Shown: one piece after another, positions 44,122 through 55,526 of the stretch | Numbering within the stretch: the first letter of the stretch is position 1 | Layout: each line of letters starts with the position of its first letter | Source: Thalassia testudinum | Lineage: Eukaryota > Streptophyta > Magnoliopsida > Alismatales > Hydrocharitaceae | Length of the DNA stretch: 64,000 nucleotides | Direction of reading: 5' to 3' | Assembly (NCBI GenBank): GCA_037157565.1 | Contig: JAZHRO010000003.1 | Location: 38,949,001 to 39,013,000, forward strand | The notes under the pieces: model-generated | The model's database searches: none | What the model was told of the DNA's origin: nothing | The model's input: only the letters and a program-made list of their open reading frames with translations | Program-made: the position numbers and the translations under genes

Positions 44122-45781
44122 TGATTAGCCCATAGTTGTGGGTTATTTAAGTATTTAAGTGCCTATACATTAGATTAATTCTAACATTTATTTAGTATAA
44201 ATTAGGATGTAAATAGATTAATTCATAGTTTTAATCTAATTACATAATCCATACATTGCATTCATATCTTAAGTGCATTTAGAATTAGCTTAGAATAGCA
44301 TTCATCTAATTAGATAATCAATTAGGTACATTATTTTTATTAACATAGAAGTTGAGGGTCTGTACATAAATAACCCTAATATTTTAATAATATTTTCTTT
44401 ATTCTTCTTCTTTTGGAACGGCTGTCTGCTGCTCCAACGCCCGGCTGATGCAGTGAAGAAGCCATTCAAGGGGGAGCGGATGTGGTGGATCTGGTCGGGC
44501 TGCTGATTTCAAACTTGTGCAGGCCACTACAAAAGGAGGAGGGAGGCAGCCGAGCTTGGGAGGCCTCTGCCACCGACCCACCACTGTGCAGAGAGAACCT
44601 CTCTCTTCCACTCCACACTTCCGGCCTCTACTGTGGCGACGAGTCTCCAGCACCGTGGGCGTGTGGTGTGACAGGCCACACCGCCATCCGGAGCTCGCCG
44701 CATCACCGTGAGCACCTTAGCGTGCATCTTCCTCGCCGTCGTCGCAGAACACCACCACCGAGCTACTAATCAGCCACCCTCTCAGTAACTTAAGACGTCT
44801 GGGAAATTTCCCAGATGTCTGAAGTTACCCGCTCACCTCCACTTCCTCAGCCTGCACTTTCCAACCGGCCACCAGACCGCCTGCACCCTCCACCGCTCAC
44901 CGGCTGCAGACCTGCGCACGCCTGCAGATCAGCCCACGCCACCTTCCCTGCGCCCATCAGCCTGCAACACACCCGCGCCCACCATCAACCACGCCTGCAG
45001 ACCACCGCAGCCATCTCCACGCACCTACAGACCACCGCCCACGCCAATCGCGCCAACGCCCTCCGCAGACCCTCCGCAGTGGACGCCATCCTCCAACCAC
45101 ACTGCAGCACCCTCCGCCGCGCTTGCAGAACCGCCTGCAGCGCCCTCTTCCCCGTGCCTACAGATGAACGCCTACCACGCCAGCCGCAGCAGTGCCCACG
45201 GCAGTGGCAGCAGCCACCCCCGCAGAAGCAGTAGGCGGCGGACTTCACGCCAACAGGTTGCGCAAGCTGCCGGCTGCAGCACCTCCTCCGGAGCTCATCC
45301 GGCCACCTCCGGCCGCCGCGCGACTCGCCGCCACCACCGATTCGAAGTCCTTGATCCAAGGGACCTCCTCCGAGCTTCCCGTGCCCAGCCATCGGCTCCT
45401 CGTCACGCAAGACAACGGGGAAAAATTCCCCTATTTTGCTACAGTAAAACGTTAATTAAAATTTACATTTTCTGCCATTGCCACATTGTAATCATATTCT
45501 ATTGACTCTGCAGTGCGGAAAATATCCTGTAGTTTCTCATAATTTCCATTTCAGCATTGTTTCTTGCTTAAACCTTAATCTAAAGGCAATCTTGGCTTGG
45601 TTCTTGTCCAAATTGACTACGAACAAACATTTTTAAGTGGTGCAAATTTTAATATGTTATTGCCTCCCTGTGGATACGACCCGCTCCTCTGCGAGTGGTT
45701 ATTTCTTGTTAAAAATTGATTAGTCGATTTTCCCACCACATTAAACTACAAACGACTTAAAAGCGAAAGATCGACCAGTCA
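44122..45781 (+). repeat. Element B 5' LTR
   Basis: TGATTAGCCCATAG...GACCAGTCA, 1660 bp. The GC-rich part (44400-45400) is open in many frames and is not coding. It contains a 28-bp palindrome at 44793-44820. Near its end is TTGCCTCCCTGTGGATACG, a U5-type sequence seen in related LTRs. Confidence 0.95.
44793..44820. repeat. 28-bp palindrome in LTR B (5' copy)
   Basis: AGACGTCT, then GGGAAATTTCCC, then AGATGTCT: perfect except for one C-to-T. The 3' LTR copy is at 50809-50836. The outer arms equal the copia-1 motif. Confidence 0.88.
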
Positions 45782-45783
45782 AA

Positions 45784-45801
45784 TGGCGCCGTTGCCGGGG
45801 A
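45784..45801 (+). other. Element B primer-binding site (tRNA-Asp), exact
   Basis: TGGCGCCGTTGCCGGGGA is fully complementary to the 3' end of tRNA-Asp including CCA, two bases after the LTR. This primer is typical of Athila/Tat-type gypsy elements. Confidence 0.95.
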
Positions 45802-47030
45802 GGCAACAGACGCAGTAATTTCGACTAATTTTATTTTGATTATTTGTCAATTGCATAGAGATTTGACCATTCATTATTTTCTTTTTTTTGCAAGAATCAG
45901 CCAGTGTGAGAGGTGACCCTTGACGTCACTAGACGAGAATTGGGCGAGCCATTTTTGAACGGAGGAGAAGGACGAGGACGCGATGGACACCATTTAGTCA
46001 TTAGTTTAATTAGAATAGAATTAAGATTGTAGACTTAATTTTTCATTACAGTTAGTTTGAAACCCTTGTTCTGGGGCAAATTTTGAGGGCTTTGTTCCCC
46101 GATTTTGTTTTGGACCCGTGTTGGGTAATTTTTGGGCGCCTATTCCCTTTTCTTTAGATTTAGGTTTATTTTTTTTTATTATTTCTTTTATTTGCTTGTG
46201 CATAAGTAGTTCTAAAAAAAAATAGAAAAAGAAAAAATTGAGCTGCCTGCTAGAAGCTGCCTGCCCTAGGACGAACCATTTAGGTCTGTATGAGCAGCCT
46301 CTAGATTTGCTTTTCTGCATTGCGTGCATTTTTGCATCGAAGATCGCTAGAGGCAAGGTACACATTCTCTTACTTTGCATCTTATTTTTGATCACGCATT
46401 GCATTTGGGATTTAATGCGAAGACCACCTAATCTGTATTGAATAAATCTAACAAGTGGTCACATTTTCTTAGAAAAAGGACTAATCAAAGGAAGGACATT
46501 TTAAAAACCAAGGATTTGATTTTCAAACTTGGCGTGCGATTCAAAGTTCAAAATCTTTTACGGTGTATGCACACTTATTTCACTTGCACCACGGCACGCT
46601 TCTAGACACTCCTTAGGTTTGGAAATACTAGGACAAGAGCCCTCCTTTCGTTGGATTCTGAAGTGTTCGGAACTTGAGATCAAAGGTTTTGTAAATCCAA
46701 AGAGGGGGATACCTTGTCACAGATTTTTGGGGGTAGTTGAGGAGCACCGCAAAAGCACAGCTTCAAAGGAAGGCTTAGGCCTACTTGCATCCCTCGATCT
46801 TCCATCTTTGGATTTATTTGACCATTTGAAATTTAAGGAAGAACACCTAAGCTCCAACTAGGTCTTCTTAGGCGAACCGTAGGTTGGCAATAGGCGCGTA
46901 AATTGACTGAACAAATTGTATTGTCACCTGCAATCTGACTTAAAATCAAAAGCCTAAATTGGGAAAGACCTAAAAGGTCCTTTTTGAATTGTGTCTTGCT
47001 TGGGGAATTCTGATTGAAGTGTGAGTTAGA
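45802..47030 (+). other. Element B leader
   Basis: About 1.2 kb, non-coding, with T-rich and A-rich runs at 46170-46240. Partly alignable with the element A leader. No known motif. Confidence 0.6.
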
Positions 47031-47795
47031 ATGGACCACATTGATTTTCATCCTTTCACATCTTTCCCACACCCTCACCCCCACTCTGCATCCTTCGATC
47101 CCAGACGCCAAGATGGTCCATTCCTTGATGGACATAATGACAATCATTCGCATCCGTTTTACTCCTATTATAGGAGTATTGGCCTAGTTAAGCCCCAAAT
47201 TAGTGAGCAGAACTCAGGAGCGGGATTTGCTTTGCCCAATATCCCACATACCAAAGAAATACCCAACCCACCCTCCCTGAAAACTTATAATGGTTGGACA
47301 AACACTCCTGGGTACTATAAGCCTGAGCCTGACTTCTCTTATGATAGAAATGACCTCTCCTCTTTGAAGATGGAAATACAAAAAATGCAAAATGAAATGA
47401 GTGAATTGTTAGGAGAATCTTTGAGAGCAGGCCAACAAGAAAGAGATGAAATTAGCCACCCAATTTACCCCATTGACGATGACGTACACCCCTCTACAAT
47501 AAATGCATCTCCTGTGGGAAAGCTACACTTTAAGTTGGAGGGAAATTCTGGGGAGAATAGCTACTTTTCGAGGATCGATTTTGAAACCTCCCCATTAGAT
47601 AACAATTCTTTGAGCGATCTACACTTTAGGTGGGAGGAAAATACACATGACAGTAGCTATGCATTGGATGAAGAAAGGTGGCAACCTGAGGAAGATGATG
47701 ATAAGGTTGAGTATCCACCTGAATTATATTGGAGTCAAAAGAAGGGAATGATGGTACCATTGGAAGACCTCGACCCAGATGATAGTATTTCGTGA
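47031..47795 (+). CDS. Element B acidic protein, N-terminal frame
   Basis: A 254-codon frame starting MDHIDFHPF. Pro/His-rich start, then HPFYSYYRSIGLVKPQ, a helical-looking stretch around residues 105-135 (LSSLKMEIQKMQNEMSELL) that could be a short coiled coil, and an acidic end (EEDDDKVEYPPELYW, LEDLDPDDSIS). It ends where the next frame begins with a 4-base overlap; element A has the two parts in one frame (NDSIFITFSETG), so a one-base loss near 47790 is likely. It occupies the position of gag but has no Gag motif that I recognise. Confidence 0.65.
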   Translation: MDHIDFHPFTSFPHPHPHSASFDPRRQDGPFLDGHNDNHSHPFYSYYRSIGLVKPQISEQNSGAGFALPNIPHTKEIPNPPSLKTYNGWTNTPGYYKPEPDFSYDRNDLSSLKMEIQKMQNEMSELLGESLRAGQQERDEISHPIYPIDDDVHPSTINASPVGKLHFKLEGNSGENSYFSRIDFETSPLDNNSLSDLHFRWEENTHDSSYALDEERWQPEEDDDKVEYPPELYWSQKKGMMVPLEDLDPDDSIS

Positions 47796-49027
47796 CATTT
47801 GATGAAGTGGGTCAAAGTCAAGTTGTTAATCCTACCCTCTCGTCTGATCACGATATGGAACTCAAACCCACCCTTAGGGAACCTAACCCTAAAGAAATTG
47901 ACCTATCTGAGGAGTCTGATGTTACCAGTGTAAACCATTTACCTCAGATAGAGCACCCTAGGGGATCTGCTGAGATATTAAATGATTCGACACCTCGGGT
48001 ACATGATGAATTGTGCGATGAGGAGGAAGACGAATTATATGAGGAACCTACATTCAAGATTTGGAGTGACACTAAGGGTGATTATGTCTTATTTGAAGAG
48101 TTAGCCCCTGAGGATGTCACAAATTTGACCAAATTAGGTTTCCTTAGCACACCCATTGATGATATTTCTCCTCATGATAAAATGATGGAAAATTTGGAAG
48201 CAATTTCTAAGATTTATGTGGATTCACATATAGACTCCAGGGAAGATTTGAGTCAAGAACAAAAACCCGAGGATGACATTGATAGGATAATCCCTAGATC
48301 TGTTGCTTCCAACCTGCCTTCATTCACTTCGAAGTCACCCTTTGATTCGCTTACATCTGAAAGCAAAATTGTGACTCCTGATGAAGAGCAGGAAGATACA
48401 TGTGATGGTGCAAGGAATGCTAGGGATGAAATTGAGGATTTAGAAAGAGTGTTTGGGATGGACACCGAGCTGATTAAACCCAACCTAGATCTTATGTCCA
48501 TCCCACAACCTCGTAACTTGGACACCCTAGATGATCCTTGCCTTAGAGAATTGCTCACTTTTGTTTTGACTAGGGGGCTTAACAGACCAATATTTCCTGT
48601 AATGGAGTATCGTGTATGGATTGATGATTTCTTTAGTCAGTCCATGACCCTGGGGGTTTATCTCTATACCATTCCTTCCCCATTCTTTTTGGAGGATCCT
48701 TGTCATCCTCCCCCTACCCCTTTGGAGGTTATTTTACCTGTTTATCCTTTAGAACCTCTTCTGGTGACCTGGGAAGATTTCATTCCCATTTTAGTTGGGC
48801 GAGCATTTGCTATCGGGATTCATCATCAGCTCACCAACATCCTAGGTTACCTATTTTCTAGGCCAACTTTGCTTTGCTCATTTTTAGGGCCTATTTCTGC
48901 AATTCTTGAACTTGATTTGCAGGTTCTTTGGCTTTTCAGCTCAGCTCTAACCCAGGTAATATTTTTCTATGCAAGGAGGACATTGCAGATTTTAGGCATG
49001 GGGGGGTGTACTTGGGGATATACATAG
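47792..49027 (+). CDS. Element B acidic protein, C-terminal frame
   Basis: A 411-codon frame continuing the previous one. It starts TFDEVGQSQVVNP, is rich in D and E (DEEEDELYEEP), then FKIWSDTKGDYVLFEELAP. Near residues 215-300 come MDTELIKPNLDLMSIPQPRNL and FPVMEYRVWIDDFFSQSMTL. The last 130 residues are hydrophobic and proline-rich (PFFLEDPCHPPPTPLEVILP, IGIHHQLTNILGYLFSRPTL). The final 25 codons run into the conserved 3' non-coding region and a G-run, so the true end may be earlier. No enzyme motif is seen. Alternatives: a divergent Gag, or an accessory ORF like those of some Tat elements. Confidence 0.65.
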   Translation: MTFDEVGQSQVVNPTLSSDHDMELKPTLREPNPKEIDLSEESDVTSVNHLPQIEHPRGSAEILNDSTPRVHDELCDEEEDELYEEPTFKIWSDTKGDYVLFEELAPEDVTNLTKLGFLSTPIDDISPHDKMMENLEAISKIYVDSHIDSREDLSQEQKPEDDIDRIIPRSVASNLPSFTSKSPFDSLTSESKIVTPDEEQEDTCDGARNARDEIEDLERVFGMDTELIKPNLDLMSIPQPRNLDTLDDPCLRELLTFVLTRGLNRPIFPVMEYRVWIDDFFSQSMTLGVYLYTIPSPFFLEDPCHPPPTPLEVILPVYPLEPLLVTWEDFIPILVGRAFAIGIHHQLTNILGYLFSRPTLLCSFLGPISAILELDLQVLWLFSSALTQVIFFYARRTLQILGMGGCTWGYT

Positions 49028-50122
49028 CATAATTGCATACATTTGTACATAAAAAAAAAAAAAGGTTTTGAGCTTAACTGGCCAGATCTTGCAGTCTTAA
49101 GTAAATCAGAACTCTAGGGTAGACTAAGTTAATTCTAGGGTCAAACTTTAGAAGCTAAATGAGCTACTAGCTTTAGACCTTTAGGGTCCTTTGTGGACTT
49201 AAAAACTTAAGTAGGAGTTAAGTTGCGGACCATTCCTCAAGAGGTTGAGGAAGGGAAGCTAGGGTTTGAGTTAAAAGGTGGGGTAGTACCTGGAGTTTTA
49301 TTCTACCTTTTGGTTTACGGGTCCTTGTAACCCAAGCATCCAAATTTCACACACTTGGTCTGGTAATCAACTTAATTTCTATCTTTCTGAAAAGAGATTT
49401 GGTTATCTTAGTTTTGACATAAGAGAGGCTTGAAAACACATTTTGATTGGAAGAGTTCCCGCCGCAGGAGAGGTGGAGTATATACTCACCTTGAGGATGC
49501 GATGATAACATATTACCTCCTTGGCACTTGTCTCTTAGGATATCCATCCTACTGGGGGCATGTAAGTGCATTGCGCGGTTCAAGTACCATGGGCGGCCCT
49601 ATCTCGAAGTGCCGATTGCCATAGGCCTGAATTCCCTTAAGAAATCCATGGGCGATACTATCTCGAAGTGTCGATTGCCAGGAGTTCTTGGGGTCGTTAT
49701 GGGCGGTGCTATCTCGAAGCATCGAAAGCCAGGCACCCTTCGAGGTATGGTAATGGGGACAATGAATCCGACACAGATCGTGTTGATAGCTGATCTGAGG
49801 TTAGACTTAGAAGAATCAAAAAAAAAAACAAAAGTATATATATATATAAAAAAAAAACCTTTAACTCAAATAACTCAGACCAATACACAGGCACGGATGC
49901 TTTAATCTCAGGGATCAATAAACTTTAGGGTAGAGTCAGAAATCAGGGAAACTTGTGCCTGCAACTCGTCTTTAGCCGACCTAGTCTGTAACTTAGCAAC
50001 TACATAGGAACCTTGGGTTTAGAACCTGAACTTAATATGCTTCTGAAGGAAGACTAAGTGAGTTGACTAGTCTACTTGGAGTTCTAGGTTTCACTTAATT
50101 TTGCTGGGGACTAGCAAAAACT
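49028..50122 (+). other. Element B 3' non-coding region with conserved hairpins
   Basis: Same blocks as A and A-prime: CCTCAAGAGGTTGAGGAAG, ATTTCACACACTTGG, a hairpin at 49536-49551 and three spaced hairpins at 49595-49613, 49654-49672 and 49705-49723. The left edge carries an internal G-run (48994-49007). Confidence 0.85.
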
Positions 50123-50137
50123 AGGCATGGGGGTATT
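50123..50137 (+). other. Element B polypurine tract
   Basis: AGGCATGGGGGTATT, directly followed by the 3' LTR TGATTAGCCC. Confidence 0.92.
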
Positions 50138-51797
50138 TGATTAGCCCATAGTTGTGGGCTATTTAAGTATTTAAGTGCCTATACATTAGATTAATTCTAA
50201 CATTTATTTAGTATAAATTAGGATGTAAATAGATTAATTCATAGTTTTAATCTAATTACATAATCCATACATTGCATTCATATCTTAAGTGCATTTAGAA
50301 TTAGCATAGAATAGCATTCATCTAATTAGATAATCAATTAGGTACATTATTTTTATTAACATAGAAGTTGAGGGTCTGTACATAAATAACCCTAATATTT
50401 TAACAACATTTTCTTTATTCTTCTTCTTTCAGAACGGTTGTCTACCGCTCCAACGCCCGGCTGATGCAGTGAAGAAGCCATTCAAGGGGGAGAGGATGTG
50501 GCGGATCTGGTTGGGCTGCTGATTTCAAACTTGTGCAGGCCACTACAAAAGGAGGAGGGAGGCAGCTGAGCTCGGGAGGCCTCCGCCACCGACCCACCAC
50601 TGTGCAGAGAGAACCTCTCTCTTCCACTCCACACTACCGGCCTCTACTGTGGCGACGAGTCTCCAGCACCGTGGGCGTGTGGTGTGACAGGCCACACCGC
50701 CATCCGGAGCTCGCCGCATCACCGTGAGCACCTTAGAGTGCATCTTCCTCGCCGTCGTCGTAGACCACCACCACCGAGCTACTGATCAGCCACCCTCTCA
50801 GTAACTTAGGACGTCTAGGAAATTTCCCAGACGTCTGAAGTTACCCACTCACCTCCACTTCCTCAGCCTGCACTCTCCAACTGGCCACCAGACCGCCGGA
50901 ACCCTCCACCGCTCACCGGCTGTAGACCTACGCACGCCTGCAGATCAGCCCACGCCACCTTCCCTGCGCCCATCAGCCTGCAGCACACCCGCGCCCACCA
51001 TCAACCGCACCTGCAGACCACCGCAGCCATCTCCACGCGCCTGCAGACCACCGCCCACGCCAATCGTGCCAGCGCCCTCCGCAGACCCTCCGCAGCGCAC
51101 GCCATCCTCCAACCGCGCTGCAGCACCCTTCGCCGCGCTTGCAGAACCACCTGCAACACCCTCTTGCCCGCGCCTGCAGACGAATGCCTGCCACGCTAGC
51201 CGTAGCAGTGCCCACGGCAGCGGCAGCAGCCATCCCCCCAGCAGCAGCAGGCAGCGGACTTCACACCAACAGGCTGCGCAAGCTGCCGGCTGCAGCACCT
51301 CCATCGGAGCTCGTCCGGCCACCTCCGGCCACCGCGCGACTCGCCGCCAGCACCGATTCGAAGCCCTTGATCCAAGGGACCTCCTCTGAGCTTCCCGCGC
51401 CCGGCCATCGTCTCCTCGTCGCGCAAGACAACGGAGAAAAATTCCCCTATTTTGCTACAGTAAAATGTTAATTAAAATTTACATTTTCGACCATTGCCAC
51501 ATTTTAATCATATTCTATTGACTCTGCATTGTGGAAAATATCCTGTAGTTTCTCATAATTGCCATTTCAGCATTGTTTCTTGCTTAAACCTTAATCTAAA
51601 GGCAATCTTGGCTTGGTTCTTCTCCAAATTGACTACGAACAAACATTTTTAAGTGGCACGAATTTTAATACATTATTGCCTCCCTGTGGATACGACCCGC
51701 TCCTCTGCAAGTGGTTATTTCTTGTTAAAAATTGATTAGTCGATTTTTCCACCACATTAAACTACAAACGACTTAAAAGCGAAAGATCGACCAGTCA
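50138..51797 (+). repeat. Element B 3' LTR
   Basis: 1660 bp, same length as the 5' LTR; ends GACCAGTCA followed by ATCAC. The palindrome copy at 50809-50836 keeps the right arm AGACGTCT and has small changes in the left half. Confidence 0.95.
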
Positions 51798-51802
51798 ATC
51801 AC

Positions 51803-52651
51803 ACCCTCACGTCGACGCCTGTGTACCATGACCACTCCATCTTCTGCTTCTTCCTCCAGTGCTTGCGGGCACCTGCCTCACTTGCGCCACCACCAGCAGT
51901 ACACCTCCCTCGCACGCAGCAGTGCCCTCGTCTACTTCTTCTTCGTCTTCCTCTCCAACAGACCGAAGGGAACCCAACATCAACGTCGGATCCCCTCACG
52001 CACAACCACCTCCTTTAGCCATCATCTTTCTATTCGTCAACACCGTGGAACTCACTGGCCCTCACCAGCAAGGCCCCACCCTCAGATCCACCAACGACAG
52101 ACCACACGACCATCAGCGAGACTCGACATCACCGACCAACCTTCCCACCGGCCATCGTTTTCCTCTACGTGACCTCCGACGTGAAGCTCTCGACAACGCC
52201 AACCTTCTCCGAGCACGGCAAGGCCGACTGTCCTCTTCTCCTCCACGTGCTTGTACCTATAGCAAATCCCCTATTTTTTGCTCATTTAAAAATTACATTG
52301 ATTTCCATCGCCAAAGAATGGGATTTTGATATTGATTATTTTATTACTGGAAATTTGTGGGAGGCCCTTCTATTCTTGGTTATTTGTGACAATATTGAAG
52401 GATTGGAATTACTAGTTAATGCATTTTGTTTTCTTTCCTCCCATGATGAATTGATATCAATGGCAAATTATTTTTCTTAAACATGATTATTGGTGATCTT
52501 ATTGGTTCTATGTCTCCCTATGATACGACCTAAAGTGTGGTATTATTTCAGTATTTTAGTAACTTTGATCGAGGTTTTTTCTAGCACATTACATATTGAG
52601 ATGACATAACTTTTTGATATTATTTGCAAAGCAAAAAAATCCTCCTGACCA
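51803..52651 (+). repeat. Element A 3' LTR, second part
   Basis: Continues LTR A after element B: it shares TTCTGCTTCTTCCTCCAGTG and GAAGGGAACCCAACATCAAC with 37740-37890, and ends CCTCCTGACCA as at 38566. TGGCA follows (52652-52656). Confidence 0.92.
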
Positions 52652-52656
52652 TGGCA

Positions 52657-53252
52657 CAAGAGAGAGGAAGATGGAGAAAGAAGGCATCAAGGGGGGGGTG
52701 GTTGCCCCCTTGATCTTCTTCTCTTCTTCTTCTACTTGGCCATATGTTTAAGTGGCTATGGTGGAACTAAAACTAAGGGAGAAGATGGGATTTAGGTGGT
52801 GGTTAGGTGGGGTATATATAGAAGTGGAGAGGGAGATGGTTGGCATGGATATGTGTAGGGCTAGGATTGATTCTAAGGGAGGTTATGGGGATCCTAGGGC
52901 CTAGGTTAGTTGGCACCACATTAAAAGATGAAAGCGGGGTAGTATGGGTGGATTCCACCCCTTGGTGGACGTCCATGAGTGGAGAGATGCCTCCACTTTC
53001 GTGCCAAATTGCAGGTTTCTAGAAGGTGGATTAGGTGTAGGGTTTGGATTAGTTGTGGGCTTAGGTGTGGGGTTGTGATGAGAGGGTTTTTGGGGGGGGA
53101 AATGGCACCAAAAAGGGAGGTGGTTGGACGTGGTTTTTGCCGCCAACTTTGGTGTCTCTTGGTGGAGGTTATGGGGTGAAGAGATGTGGTGGTGGTGGTG
53201 CCATGTTGGAGTAGGAGTAGCTATAGGTAGGTGGCTTACTTTGGTGGACTAG
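52657..53252 (-). repeat. Family C LTR (minus), middle segment with promoter-type TATA
   Basis: The reverse complement matches 54200-54780 of the plus-strand C LTR, including TATATATACC (52811-52820 as GGTATATATA), GGTGCCA words and AAGGGGGCA. ACTAG at 53248-53252 is the left target duplication of the plus-strand solo LTR. Confidence 0.85.
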
Positions 53253-55521
53253 TGATAAATGCTAGTTTATCATTATTCTTATGCATTAAAACAAACTTAG
53301 CTCTTAGGATTATGCTCTGCAAACAGGATTTTGGGTTGCATTTAGGCATAAATTAGGTTTGTCATGCATTGCATTTTTTATTGTGCTTTTAATGTGTTTT
53401 TGTGAGTGTTAGGGATAAACAGATGGCCAGAATCCTAGAACCCTAGCACTCAGGAAGGCAACTAGTGAAGGAGAAGCTCTCACTAGCTGGAACTCAGCAT
53501 GATCCAGCTCACCATAGTAGGGATTCAGCTCACCAGAACTAGGGTTAGCTAATCCTATCTCCATTCAGCTCTTCTCAGCTAAATGGCAGCTCAAGAGAGC
53601 TCATCATAGCTCACCCTAGCTCAGGTCAGCTCTGATCCAGTTCAACTTAGCTGAGTTTAGCTCATCTCAGCTCCCATTAGTCCACAGGGAGCTTTAGCTA
53701 GCTCAACTAAGTTGAATGGAGTCACCCCAGCTCAGGACCAGCTACATCCAACTCCACTCAACTCTACCTAGCTAAAGATGAATTCATTCCAGCTTAACAA
53801 GCTTAAGTCCAACTCTCGGGGACTCAGCTTAGCTCAAGTTAGTTGAGTTAAGCTACCTTAGTTGCCTCAACCAACTCAGTCCTCCCCGGAAGCACTAAAC
53901 CCAGCTCACCTTAGCTCAATTCAGCAAAAGCCAGCTTAGTTTAGCTTGGCTTAGTAGCTAGCAAAGAACTAGCAAGCTAAGCCAGCTAGAGTAGCTCCAT
54001 GCTGACCTCTTCAGCAGCTGCCAGCTCCAATTCAACTCCAGATGTCTTCTTCCCAGCTCCTCTCCACAAACCCTAGCTCTCAATGCCTCCTCCTCTACTC
54101 CAGTACTAGCTAGCTAGCTTGGCTTAGCATAGCTATGCTCCAGCTCCCTTAGCTTTTACCACCTAAAAACCCTACCTAACAACTCCACCAACTAGATCCA
54201 CCTAAGCTCCACATAAGCTAACCCTACTTCCACCTCACCTTGGTGCCAACCTAGCCTACCCACTACGTCCAAAAGACACCACTAAATGGTGCCAAAACCA
54301 CCTATAACTACCCTTATTTTGGCACCAAAAATTACCTCCAAAAATCGCCCTATCCTAACCCTATACCTACCTATATAACCCATCCTAGCCACCCACCTAC
54401 CTCTCCTTCTAGAACCATACTTTGTGCCACCGAAGCCCCCCATCTAGAACCCATTTTGGCACCAACTTCAAGGGGTGACACTACCCATAACCACCACCTA
54501 GGCAACCCCTGGGTTGGTGCCAATCATCCTTAGCCCTAGGATCCTCAACTACCCCCCATATCCTATCCTAGCCATCCATTCCAAGAGCCACCTATGCCCC
54601 ATTCGTACACTATATATACCCACCTAACTTCCCACATTTTCTTCATCCTCCATTAGTGTTTATTTCCACCTAAACCCACCTACTCCTCCGGCCAAGAAGA
54701 AGGAGTAGATAAGAAGATTAAGGGGGCACATCACCTGCCCCTTTGGTGCCTTCTTCTCCCCACTCTCTTCAACTTGTGCCATGCCAAGGAGGATGAATCT
54801 TCTACTTCAAGGAGGATGGCCAAGCAAAGGAGAAGGACTTAGGGTAGATATCCACCCATGGAGAGAAGCATAGGGCATGGCCCTTAAGGGTTTACCTTAG
54901 AGGACATCATCTTGGCAGAGCCATAGAACAAAGGAGCTGAAGACCTTCTTTTGAAGCCCGAGAGCTACTAGGCTTGGAGCAGGAAGAGCTTTATCCTCTT
55001 CATGACCATCATCATCTAAAGCATTTGCCTTTATTTTCTTTTTCAATTTGTCTTTTTTGTAGAAGTATTCATCTGCTAGTAGACAATTTCCTATAATAAA
55101 AGAAAAAGAAGTTTCCTTGATTTCTTGTTGCACTCTTTTTATTGCATTACCTTGCTTTCTCTTTAGTGTAGTTTCACTCCTTTTTAATTAACCTAGGCCT
55201 TCACGTGCCTAGGTTGAGCTTAGAAAGAGGATAATTTTTGTCACTTAGATTAGCATAGTAGGTGCAGTAATTTTTCCTGCCAACAACTTTTCATGTTGCA
55301 TTAATTTCAAAAACATAAAAATGATAGATTGAAAAAGACCCAAAAAAAAGAAAGGTGATTTCCATTTCTAAGCAAGGGATTTGATTTGCAAACAATTTGG
55401 CCTCCTTGGACGACCCAGATACCCCACTATCTAGGTCTTATAAATTTTAAAAGCGAATATGTTTTTGTGCGTTTCAATGACTTAAAATCCTAATTTAACA
55501 AACCACATAAAAATGCGATCA
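53253..55521 (+). repeat. Family C solo LTR, plus strand
   Basis: 2269 bp from TGATAAATGC to ATGCGATCA, flanked by ACTAG on both sides (53248-53252, 55522-55526). No primer site or interior follows, so it is a solo LTR. The first 900 bases are packed with AGCT words. TATATATA at 54611-54618 is a likely promoter element. Near the end GCCTCCTTGGACGACCC resembles the U5 of LTR B. It is inserted in an opposite-strand copy of its own family. Confidence 0.9.
53450..54170. repeat. AGCT-dense region of LTR C
   Basis: AGCT, itself a palindrome, recurs every 10-20 bases in words such as CAGCTCA, TTAGCTGAG and CTAGCTAGCTT. The matching part of the minus-strand copy (55560-56160) shows the same habit. 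It is not a clean tandem repeat. Confidence 0.75.
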
Positions 55522-55526
55522 ACTAG

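Larger units (their letters stand above)
44122..51797 (+). mobile_element. Element B: non-autonomous LTR retrotransposon with one ORF
   Basis: 7676 bp with two 1660-bp LTRs (44122-45781 and 50138-51797), an exact tRNA-Asp primer site (45784-45801), a polypurine tract (50123-50137) and target duplication ATCAC on both sides (44117-44121, 51798-51802). The 4.4-kb interior holds an acidic ORF split by a single frameshift and no protease, RT or integrase. The LTRs differ by about a dozen bases in the first 400, fewer than in element A, consistent with B being younger and nested in A. Confidence 0.95.
36926..52651 (+). mobile_element. Element A: non-autonomous LTR retrotransposon, interrupted by element B
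   Basis: 5' LTR 36926-38566, primer site 38569-38586, leader, one decayed ORF (39879 to about 41975), 3' non-coding region, polypurine tract 43283-43297, 3' LTR 43298-44121 plus 51803-52651. Target duplication TGGCA on both sides (36921-36925, 52652-52656). No protease, RT or integrase sequence is seen in the roughly 4.7-kb interior. It is inserted in the minus-strand family C LTR. Confidence 0.92.

Noticed and set aside
54897..55133. 78-codon minus-strand frame in LTR C
   Set aside because: Antisense within a solo LTR and not recognisable in the other C copy.
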